The notes beneath the pieces are model-generated. The model was given only the letters and a program-made list of their open reading frames with translations, ran no database searches and had not been told where the DNA came from. A stretch of 5,747 nt of DNA from Bacteroidota bacterium (lineage in GTDB: Bacteria; Bacteroidota; Bacteroidia; Bacteroidales; Marinifilaceae), in contig JAEXFF010000330.1 in NCBI GenBank assembly GCA_023400335.1, positions 1-5,747 of the forward strand. The letters are read 5' to 3'. The translations under genes were made by a program, and so were the position numbers. Below, one piece after another: positions 1-5,477 of this stretch (position 1 is its first letter; each line of letters opens with the position of its first letter).

Positions 1-141
1 GGTTTTATTGCCGACAGTATAGGGATAAGCCGGTCTTTTATACTCGGAGGGGTTTTGATTTTAGGTTTAGGAATAATATCGTTTTTTATACCTTCTATTA
101 TGCAACTAGAAAGAAGAAGGAAGTTCAGGAATTCGGAATAG
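1..141 (+). CDS. C-terminal end of a membrane transporter, probably MFS family (5' truncated by window)
   Basis: Reading frame 1 is open from the first base to a TAG stop at 139-141 and gives 46 residues. They start with GFIADSIGIS, followed by a hydrophobic stretch of about 20 residues (roughly residues 13-33 of the fragment), and end in a basic, polar tail rich in Arg, Lys and Glu. A G-x-x-A-D-x-x-G motif, then a last transmembrane helix, a Pro and a charged cytoplasmic tail, is the usual end of MFS drug-efflux-like transporters with 12 helices. That family call is an inference from a short fragment, and other polytopic membrane proteins cannot be excluded. The gene converges with the MATE transporter gene and its last 17 bases overlap that gene's 3' end. 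The start and most of the gene lie outside the window. Confidence 0.6.
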   Translation, partial: GFIADSIGISRSFILGGVLILGLGIISFFIPSIMQLERRRKFRNSE

Positions 142-1450
142 CTTCTACCCTGCTGAAGTGATTTTTTTCCCGTTTCATAAATAAAGTGGTAATGAAGGTG
201 GAAAGCAGGTCGGAAAAAGGTACAGCTATCCAGATCCCGTTTAATCCCCAAAGTCCGGAGAAAATAAAAAGAGAAGGGATCAGGAAGACAAATTGACGGG
301 ACATATTGATAAACAAAGCCTTGCGGGTTTTGTCGATGGATTGGAAAAAACTGGCGACAATCAACTGGAAACCCAGAATAGGAAGAGTACAGAATACGAT
401 ATGCAGTCCGGTTTTAGTGATATGGATAAGTCCTGGAGATAAAGTAAAAGGAGTGATAAAATGATCTGTAAAAAATTCGCCGAAAATAAAGCCTGTACAG
501 CTAATGCCGGCTCCTGTATATACGGCCAGCCGGAATAACCGGACTTTGTCGATTCCTGAATAATTGCGGATCAGAATCTGCATTCCTTGGCAAATGCCGG
601 AGATCGTCATCATAATTAATATTGTATAACTGCTGATAATACCGTAAGCGGCGATAGCGATTGTGCCTCCGTAAATCACAAGATAATTATTCATAATAAT
701 ACTGACGGTGCAGATTGTCAGATTCATAAAAAATGGAGTCATACCGGTCAGTATGATTTTAAGGGTTTGCCGTCCTTCCGGTTTGAAATATATTTTTCGT
801 AAAGCGACCGGATTGGATGGGGTAAGAAAATGGATGAAAATGAGTATAGCGCAGATTCCCATTGATAAAACGGTAGCTATGGCGCTTCCTTCGATGCCCA
901 TCTGCAGAACAGAGATAAAATAATAATCGAAAATAATGTTGAGCAGTATACCGGAAAAAATGATACGGGTGGCTTTCCGGGCAAATCCGCAAACCCGCAT
1001 ACAATTGGTAAGGCCTGCTGTCAGGTTTAAAAATATACTTCCGGGAATAATGATATTCAGGTAACGGATAGCATAGGGGAGAGTTTCAGTACGGCCCCCA
1101 AACAGAAAGATAATTTCTTTTTGAAAACCGGATAAAATAAAAATGATCAACAATGAAATCAATAAAGTAAGGGAAAATGTATTACCCAATATTTTTTCGG
1201 CAACCTGCCTCTCTTTTCTCCGAAGGCATCCTGCCAATAAAATGGCGCCACCTGTTCCTACAATAGAGCCGATGGCAGTAAGGAGCACCATCAGGGGCAA
1301 GGTTAAGGACAAACCTGCCAGTGCAGAAATACCTTCGTTTTCGCCGATAAACCATCGGTCCGTGATATTGCAAAAAGCGGCTACCATCATGCTGATTGCT
1401 GCTGGAACAGAATAGGATAACAGTAATTTAAGGCCGGCTTTTTTATGCAT
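125..1450 (-). CDS. MATE family efflux transporter (MepA/DinF-like)
   Basis: The product is a 441-residue, very hydrophobic inner-membrane protein with about 12 predicted helices in two related halves (about residues 8-210 and 228-425), the size and architecture of MATE proteins. These use a Na+ or H+ gradient to export drugs, cationic metabolites or toxins. Visible family marks are an N-terminal P-x-x-x-x-x-x-x-x-x-x-N-x-x-D pattern (Pro16, Asn28, Asp31), the segment ALAGLSLTLPLMVLLTAIG near 43-61 followed by GTGG, the R-x-x-G around residue 152, and near the C terminus GLWGLNGIWIAVPFSDLLS (399-417). The motif after helix 7, normally close to QGxQPxxGYNYGA in MepA-like members, reads QGMQILIRNYSGID here (288-301), so the usual Pro and GYN are changed. 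The substrate is unknown. The ATG at 1448-1450 starts directly before the first helix. No Shine-Dalgarno site precedes it. Divergent from the EFR1 gene; its 3' end overlaps the upstream transporter gene. Confidence 0.93.
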   Translation of the reverse strand: MHKKAGLKLLLSYSVPAAISMMVAAFCNITDRWFIGENEGISALAGLSLTLPLMVLLTAIGSIVGTGGAILLAGCLRRKERQVAEKILGNTFSLTLLISLLIIFILSGFQKEIIFLFGGRTETLPYAIRYLNIIIPGSIFLNLTAGLTNCMRVCGFARKATRIIFSGILLNIIFDYYFISVLQMGIEGSAIATVLSMGICAILIFIHFLTPSNPVALRKIYFKPEGRQTLKIILTGMTPFFMNLTICTVSIIMNNYLVIYGGTIAIAAYGIISSYTILIMMTISGICQGMQILIRNYSGIDKVRLFRLAVYTGAGISCTGFIFGEFFTDHFITPFTLSPGLIHITKTGLHIVFCTLPILGFQLIVASFFQSIDKTRKALFINMSRQFVFLIPSLFIFSGLWGLNGIWIAVPFSDLLSTFITTLFMKREKNHFSRVEAIPNS

Positions 1451-1479
1451 ACTCTTGTTTCAGGTAATCTAATATGTGA

Positions 1480-1487
1480 CAAATTTA
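1480..1487 (-). promoter_or_regulatory. Candidate Bacteroidetes -7 box for the MATE gene
   Basis: Read on the reverse strand this is TAAATTTG, a full match to TAnnTTTG. Its downstream edge is 29 bases from the MATE start codon, which would give a leader of roughly 20-25 bases. I do not see a good TTTG/TTG element at the -33 position, so this rests on the -7 box and its position only. The region is A/T-rich, so a chance match is possible. Confidence 0.4.
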
Positions 1488-1508
1488 CAAATTTTATTGT
1501 TTTTTATT

Positions 1509-1516
1509 TACCTTTG
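1509..1516 (+). promoter_or_regulatory. Candidate Bacteroidetes -7 box for the EFR1-type gene
   Basis: TACCTTTG fully matches TAnnTTTG and ends 33 bases before the ATG at 1550. At the expected -33 distance there is only TTTAC (1484-1488), an imperfect TTTG. The box lies 21 bases from the opposite-strand box at 1480-1487, so the two divergent promoters would overlap and might influence each other. Confidence 0.42.
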
Positions 1517-1549
1517 TTTATAATTTCACAGGAATAAACAGAATTAAAA

Positions 1550-2329
1550 ATGAAATATCGGAAAATATATACGGTTTATTTTTCGCCTACCCATACTTCC
1601 AAAAAGGTAGTTCGGGCTATTGCCGAAGGGTACGGGGCTGAAGTGACAGAGGAGATCGACCTGACCTATTCAATTCCGGAGAAGCCGGTTCAAATAAAGG
1701 AGGCTTTGGTGATTATCGGGGTACCGGTATACGGTGGGCGGGTAGCGGAGACAGCAGTCGAGCGGTTGAGGCATATCAAGGGGGAAACGTCAGCTGTTGT
1801 TCCGGTTGTGGTATATGGAAACCGGGATTTTGAAGATGCTTTACGGGAATTATCCGATTATATGATGAAAGCCGGTTTCGTTTCCGTTGCAGGAGCGGCT
1901 TTTATCGGTGAACATTCGTATAGCCGGAGGAAAATGCCTGTGGCAGCCGGACGTCCGGATGTAATGGATAAATCGAAAGCTTGGGCGTTTGGAAAGCGGA
2001 TAAAAGAAAAATTGGAACGTATTAATCGGCTGGAAGAGGCAGAAACAGTAAAATTACCGGGGAATTTCCCTTACAAGGAAAAAGGTGCCGCTACTCTTCA
2101 GACTCCCGTCACCCGGGAAGAACTTTGCATCCGTTGCGGTATATGTGCGAAAGTATGTCCGACGGCGGCCATTGAAGGAGAGCTCCCCCGGAGTAAAGCG
2201 GAATTATGTATCAAGTGTTGTGCTTGTGTAAAAGAATGCCCGGTGGAAGCCCGTGTTTTTGATACGCCTTATACGGCTATGTTATTCGAAAAATTCAGTG
2301 TCCGCCGGGAACCGGAAATATGGATTTAA
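1550..2329 (+). CDS. EFR1-family protein: flavodoxin-like domain fused to 2x[4Fe-4S] ferredoxin
   Basis: A 259-residue soluble protein with two domains. Residues 1-160 are flavodoxin-like: the FMN phosphate loop is SPTHTSKK (12-19), followed by VPVYGGR (58-64) and VVVYGNRDF (86-94), the positions expected for FMN-contacting loops. After a linker, residues 187-233 form a bacterial-type ferredoxin with two CxxCxxCxxxCP motifs, Cys193/196/199/203 and Cys220/223/226/230, each predicted to bind a [4Fe-4S] cluster. The second motif carries an extra Cys at 224. This flavodoxin-plus-ferredoxin order and length fit the EFR1 family of anaerobes. By inference it moves electrons between a flavin and iron-sulfur clusters in the cytoplasm; its partner is unknown and the neighbours do not reveal it. 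The ATG at 1550 lies right before the first beta strand; AGGA at 1530-1533 is too far for a normal Shine-Dalgarno. It is divergent from the MATE gene and convergent with dcp. Confidence 0.92.
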   Translation: MKYRKIYTVYFSPTHTSKKVVRAIAEGYGAEVTEEIDLTYSIPEKPVQIKEALVIIGVPVYGGRVAETAVERLRHIKGETSAVVPVVVYGNRDFEDALRELSDYMMKAGFVSVAGAAFIGEHSYSRRKMPVAAGRPDVMDKSKAWAFGKRIKEKLERINRLEEAETVKLPGNFPYKEKGAATLQTPVTREELCIRCGICAKVCPTAAIEGELPRSKAELCIKCCACVKECPVEARVFDTPYTAMLFEKFSVRREPEIWI

Positions 2330-2336
2330 TAAATCC
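2322..2336. repeat. Short inverted repeat across the EFR1-gene stop codon
   Basis: GGATTT (2322-2327) and AAATCC (2331-2336) are perfect inverted copies with a three-base loop. The TAA stop (2327-2329) sits at the top of the stem and in the loop. It abuts the next, longer inverted repeat with no gap. On its own a 6-bp A/T-rich stem is weak. Confidence 0.4.
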
Positions 2337-2368
2337 GGTATATTTTGTAAAAACATACAAAATATACC
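2337..2368. repeat. Perfect 13-bp inverted repeat with 6-base loop, possible 3'-end hairpin of the EFR1 transcript
   Basis: GGTATATTTTGTA (2337-2349) and TACAAAATATACC (2356-2368) are exact reverse complements around the loop AAAACA. It begins 8 bases after the EFR1 gene stop. As RNA it would form a long, A/U-rich hairpin. No T-tract follows on the forward strand (the next bases are AAAAGCC), so it is not a classical intrinsic terminator in that direction; it could protect a 3' end or act as a DNA-binding site. The symmetry is certain, the role is inferred. Confidence 0.7.
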
Positions 2369-2373
2369 AAAAG

Positions 2374-2401
2374 CCGGGACTCCGTTTTATTTTGGTCCCG
2401 G
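2374..2401 (-). terminator. GC-rich stem-loop, likely terminator of dcp
   Basis: CCGGGAC (2374-2380) and GTCCCGG (2395-2401) pair perfectly around a 14-base loop. On the reverse strand the stem starts 9 bases after the dcp stop and is followed by CTTTTGG, a short T-run. Position and GC-rich stem fit an intrinsic terminator for dcp. The T-run is only four bases, so efficiency is uncertain; the downstream 13-bp hairpin may add to it. It could also stop forward transcription from the EFR1 gene. Confidence 0.6.
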
Positions 2402-2410
2402 GAATCTCTC

Positions 2411-4483
2411 TCATTGCAATCCGCTTCTTTTGAGTAAAGCATCTACAGTAGGCTTATGGCCGCGAAAACGGATGTATAGGGTCATCGGGTGTTCAGAGCC
2501 TCCTTTTTCAAGGATATTTTCCCGGAAGGATTTGGCGGTTACCGGGTCGAAAATGCCGTTTTCCTGAAAGACAGAGAAAGCATCGGCATCCAGTACTTCC
2601 GCCCATTTATAACTATAATAACCGGCTGCGTATCCTCCTCCGAAAATATGTGCAAAAGTAGTGGAAAAACAAGTCCCTTCGACAGGTGGAAAAATTTCGG
2701 TGGCTTGCATTGCTTTTCTTTCAAAATCTGTGATGGAACCTGTTACTGCCTGGGTGATACTGTGCCAGGCCATGTCCACCATCCCGAAGCTTAGCTGGCG
2801 GTCTGTTAAGTACCCGCTCTGGAAATTAGCGGCCTGTCGTATTTTTTCAATATATTCGGTTGGAATCTTTTCTCCGGTTTCATAGTGAACGGCCCATTTG
2901 TCCAGCCATTCTTTTTCCAGGGCCCAATTCTCCATGATTTGGGAGGGAAGTTCTACAAAATCCCGGTAAACACTTGTACCGGCGGTTGCATTATAAGTAT
3001 TCCGCGATAACATGCCGTGTAGGGAATGACCGAATTCATGCAGGAAAGTAGTGACTTCATCGAATGTGAGCAAGGACGGTTTGCTTTCCGTCGGGCGGGT
3101 AAAATTCATCACCAGGGAAACTTGCGGACGTATATCTTTCCCATTTTGAATATGTTGATTTTGGAATTCGGTCATCCATGCTCCGCCGCTTTTACTGGCA
3201 CGGGGGAAAAAATCGACATAGAGTACGGCCAGAAACGAGCGATCCTGATCATAAACTTCGAAAGTTTTGATATCCGGATGATATTTGGGAATATTGTTTA
3301 CTTCTTCAAATTGCAAGCCGTAGAGGGTATTTGCCAGATCGAAAATCCCTTTCTGTACATTTTCCAATTTAAAGTAAGGTTTGAGCATCTCGTCGTCCAG
3401 GGCATATTTTTCTTGTTTCAGTTTATTGGAGTAATAACTCCAGTCCCAGCGTTGTAATTCGTCATTAAAGCCCAGGGAACGGGCAAACTCTTCCACTTCT
3501 TTTTTCTCTTGTAAAGTGAAGGGGTGAGAAGCCGTAAACAATTGGGTCAGAAAATGGCTGACTTCTTCAGGAGATTCGGCCATGCGGTTTGTGAGTACAT
3601 AATCAGCAAAAGTCGGATATCCCATGATTTGAGCTTTTTCTAGCCGGAGAGCTGTGATACGGCGGATGATTTCCCGGTTATCATGAGCATTCTGATGATT
3701 ACTCCTGGAATTATAAGCACGGTACATTTTTTCCCTCAGTTCTCTGTTATCGGCGTATTTCATAAACGGTCCGTAACTAGGGGCATGCAAAGTAAAAAGC
3801 CAGCCTGTTTTCTCTTTTTCCTTAGCGGCTAAAGCGGCGGCTTCTACGACTCCCTCCGGTAAACCGGATAAATCCCTTTCTTCGGTGAGCAAGAGTTCGA
3901 AGTTATTGGTTTCTGCCAATAAGTTTTCTTCAAATTGTAATCCTAATTTGGAGAGTTCAATTGTGATTTCTTTAAACCGCTCTTTCGCTTCCCCTTTCAG
4001 ATTGGCTCCTCCGTTGATAAAGGACTTCCAGGTTTTATCCAATAAAGTTGATTGTTCTGCCGGCAGAGAGAGTTCAGACCGCTTCTCATATATTTGTTTT
4101 ACCCGTTCAAAGAGTCGGGGATTCATATAAATACTGTTTCCGAATGCTGTCAGTTTTGGGGAGATTTCCTGTGCTATCTTTTGCATTTCCGGATTCGTAT
4201 TGGCAGAGTTGAGATTAAAGAAAATTGCACTGACCGTATTCAATCTTTCGCCTGCAGCATCCAGGGCCGCAATTGTATTTTCAAAATCCGGTTTGCCGGA
4301 AGATTCTGCAATAAGCCGGATTTCCTGCTGTGCCCTGGCAATCGCCTGGTCGAAGGCCGGGAGATAGTCTTTTGTCTGAATCCGGCCGAAAGGTGGGGTC
4401 GAGTGTGGTGTATTGAAATTTTCCAGTAGCGGATTCTTTTCCTGTTGGGGGACGGATAAATTTGGTAATATAGGTGTTGTCAT
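2411..4483 (-). CDS. dcp: Peptidyl-dipeptidase Dcp, M3 family zinc metallopeptidase
   Basis: The 690-residue product is the normal length for M3A peptidases of the Dcp/oligopeptidase A group, which cut dipeptides from the C terminus of short peptides during protein turnover. The zinc site is intact: HEFGH at 482-486 (His482, His486 as ligands, Glu483 catalytic) and Glu511, 25 residues later, as third ligand within VELPSQIMENW. The substrate-binding loop near the C terminus is also present: His612, then FGGGYAAGYYSYKWA (614-628), with the Gly-rich turn and the conserved tyrosines. The N terminus (NPLLENFNTPHSTPPF, 17-32) is the usual start of Dcp, with no signal peptide or lipobox, so a cytoplasmic enzyme is expected. 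The ATG at 4481-4483 gives the family-typical start; no clear Shine-Dalgarno precedes it. Transcribed alone, divergent from cmk, with a likely terminator just after its stop. Dcp against oligopeptidase A naming is the only real doubt. Confidence 0.96.
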   Translation of the reverse strand: MTTPILPNLSVPQQEKNPLLENFNTPHSTPPFGRIQTKDYLPAFDQAIARAQQEIRLIAESSGKPDFENTIAALDAAGERLNTVSAIFFNLNSANTNPEMQKIAQEISPKLTAFGNSIYMNPRLFERVKQIYEKRSELSLPAEQSTLLDKTWKSFINGGANLKGEAKERFKEITIELSKLGLQFEENLLAETNNFELLLTEERDLSGLPEGVVEAAALAAKEKEKTGWLFTLHAPSYGPFMKYADNRELREKMYRAYNSRSNHQNAHDNREIIRRITALRLEKAQIMGYPTFADYVLTNRMAESPEEVSHFLTQLFTASHPFTLQEKKEVEEFARSLGFNDELQRWDWSYYSNKLKQEKYALDDEMLKPYFKLENVQKGIFDLANTLYGLQFEEVNNIPKYHPDIKTFEVYDQDRSFLAVLYVDFFPRASKSGGAWMTEFQNQHIQNGKDIRPQVSLVMNFTRPTESKPSLLTFDEVTTFLHEFGHSLHGMLSRNTYNATAGTSVYRDFVELPSQIMENWALEKEWLDKWAVHYETGEKIPTEYIEKIRQAANFQSGYLTDRQLSFGMVDMAWHSITQAVTGSITDFERKAMQATEIFPPVEGTCFSTTFAHIFGGGYAAGYYSYKWAEVLDADAFSVFQENGIFDPVTAKSFRENILEKGGSEHPMTLYIRFRGHKPTVDALLKRSGLQ

Positions 4484-4523
4484 AATAATATTCTATTCTT
4501 GTTGAGTAATCTTCTAAATAAAC

Positions 4524-4536
4524 GGAAATGATTTCC
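4524..4536. promoter_or_regulatory. 13-bp dyad, possible operator upstream of dcp
   Basis: GGAAATGATTTCC is a perfect inverted repeat with 6-base arms and a 1-base centre, located 41-53 bases upstream of the dcp start codon. If the weak -7-like sequence at 4546-4553 is used, the dyad lies at or just after the dcp transcription start. Function as an operator is inferred from symmetry and place only; a chance palindrome is possible. Confidence 0.25.
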
Positions 4537-4697
4537 TGCGGTTGCGAATTTAACATTTTAGTGCGAGAAAGAAAAAGAAGAATTTTTCCATACGGAGATA
4601 TTTTTCGACAATTCAGGTATAAAATTATCTGAAAAACGTTTGCATGAATTTTAAACCTAATCCTAAATGAGGAGAAACGACTTATATAAAAATATTA

Positions 4698-4705
4698 TAT
4701 CTTTG
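4698..4705 (+). promoter_or_regulatory. Bacteroidetes -7 box for cmk, very close to the start codon
   Basis: TATCTTTG fully matches TAnnTTTG and ends only 8 bases before the cmk ATG at 4714. Centred at about -7, it predicts a transcription start near 4708-4709 and therefore a leader of about 5 bases. No TTTG is visible at the expected -33 position (around 4674-4677 reads GAAA). Short leaders of this kind fit a phylum that relies little on Shine-Dalgarno pairing. Confidence 0.5.
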
Positions 4706-4713
4706 CAGAGATT

Positions 4714-5430
4714 ATGGAAAAATCTAAGGCATTGATTATCGCAGTGGACGGTCATTCGTCTACGGGGAAAAGTACCGTAGCAAAATTGCTTGCTTCGCGT
4801 TTGGGTTATATTTATATTGATACGGGAGCCATGTACAGGGCTGTCACTCTTGCAGCAATGAGAAAGGGGTTGATAGAAGGGGAACAGGTGGATGAAGAGC
4901 GGTTGAAGGATTGTCTTCCGGAAATGCATATCGATTTTAAATATAATCCGGAAAACGGGTGTTACGAGACCTATTTAAACGGGGAATACATTGAGCCTTT
5001 TATCCGGACAATGCAGGTATCGGAAAAAGTGAGTTTGATAGCCCGGATTGGGTTCGTACGTAAATTTTTGGTAGAGCAGCAGCGGGAAATGGGAAGAAAG
5101 GGAGGAGTTGTAATGGATGGGCGGGATATTGGTAGTGTGGTATTTCCGGCTGCGGAAGTGAAATTCTTTATGACGGCTTCTCCTGAAGTCAGGGCTATGC
5201 GCAGATATAAAGAGCTTTTGGAGAAGGGAGAAAAAGTAAATTATGCCGAAGTTGAAGAGAATGTTAGAAGGCGGGATAATCTGGATGAACATCGTACGGA
5301 AGGGCCTTTGGTAAAGACTGCAGATGCTGTATTGATTGATAACAGTGAGATGACAGTTGAGGAAGAAATTCAGATGATGTTATCGAAAATAGAGGAAAAA
5401 AAGAGGGGAGAGGAAGGCAGAGGAGCATGA
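4714..5430 (+). CDS. cmk: Cytidylate kinase ((d)CMP kinase)
   Basis: Transfers phosphate from ATP to CMP or dCMP, giving CDP/dCDP in cytoplasmic pyrimidine salvage and nucleotide supply. The 238-residue length is normal. The Walker A loop is GHSSTGKS (13-20). The nucleotide-monophosphate site is seen in IDTGAMYRA (35-43), with the Asp and Arg expected to hold CMP. DGRDIGSVVFP (135-145) is the conserved GRD segment, and RRDNLDEHRTEGPL (186-199) is the R-D-x-x-D-x-x-R-x-x-x-P-L region that contacts phosphates and base. The start at 4714 places the P-loop 12 residues in, as in relatives; no earlier in-frame start is needed. The last dozen residues are Lys/Arg/Glu/Gly-rich and probably disordered. 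ispH follows 30 bases downstream on the same strand, so the two genes likely form an operon, an arrangement common in Bacteroidales. Confidence 0.97.
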   Translation: MEKSKALIIAVDGHSSTGKSTVAKLLASRLGYIYIDTGAMYRAVTLAAMRKGLIEGEQVDEERLKDCLPEMHIDFKYNPENGCYETYLNGEYIEPFIRTMQVSEKVSLIARIGFVRKFLVEQQREMGRKGGVVMDGRDIGSVVFPAAEVKFFMTASPEVRAMRRYKELLEKGEKVNYAEVEENVRRRDNLDEHRTEGPLVKTADAVLIDNSEMTVEEEIQMMLSKIEEKKRGEEGRGA

Positions 5431-5477
5431 AATATTATTTTCATATCCGTATCGTTTTGTATGCAAGTAGAGATTGA
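5427..5477 (+). other. 16-codon ORF bridging the cmk stop and the ispH start
   Basis: An ATG at 5427 overlaps the cmk stop as ATGA, has the purine-rich sequence AGGAAGG (5411-5417) nine bases upstream, and opens a 16-codon frame ([16 protein letters not shown]) that stops at 5475-5477, inside the ispH coding region. It is not in frame with ispH. It could couple ispH translation to cmk, because ribosomes ending at 5477 would be 14-16 bases past the ispH ATG. The upstream purines also encode the charged Cmk tail, so the site may be accidental. Confidence 0.22.

Larger units (their letters stand above)
4484..4713. other. Divergent intergenic region between dcp and cmk
   Basis: These 230 bases hold no convincing gene. 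The region is A/T-rich. It contains a dyad at 4524-4536, an imperfect -7-like sequence for dcp on the reverse strand (TAAATTCG, 4553-4546, one mismatch to TAnnTTTG), and the cmk -7 box at its right end. A/T dyad arms ATATAA (4684-4689) and TTATAT (4695-4700) overlap that box. No tRNA, riboswitch or repeat family was recognised. Confidence 0.6.

Noticed and set aside
759..1373. Several open frames on both strands inside the MATE gene
   Set aside because: All overlap the continuous 441-residue MATE frame, whose hydrophobic pattern and motifs are clear; the others show none.
3026..3457. 143-codon open frame on the forward strand inside dcp
   Set aside because: It lies wholly antisense to the well-conserved Dcp coding sequence, has no recognisable family features and no upstream signals. 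It is a shadow frame.
4281..4556. 91-codon reverse-strand frame overlapping the dcp start
   Set aside because: Most of it overlaps dcp in another frame, the translation is low-complexity polar with no known motif, and the dcp frame carries the conserved Dcp N terminus.
4528..4632. 34-codon forward frame in the dcp-cmk gap
   Set aside because: No ribosome binding site or promoter box directly upstream, no recognisable product, and the length is expected by chance.
4663..4929. 88-codon reverse-strand frame overlapping the 5' end of cmk
   Set aside because: It is antisense to the P-loop and CMP-binding region of cmk, which clearly dictate the real frame.
5450..5459. TATCGTTTTG as a separate ispH promoter box
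   Set aside because: It is one base too long or carries a mismatch relative to TAnnTTTG and ends right at the start codon; cotranscription with cmk explains ispH better.
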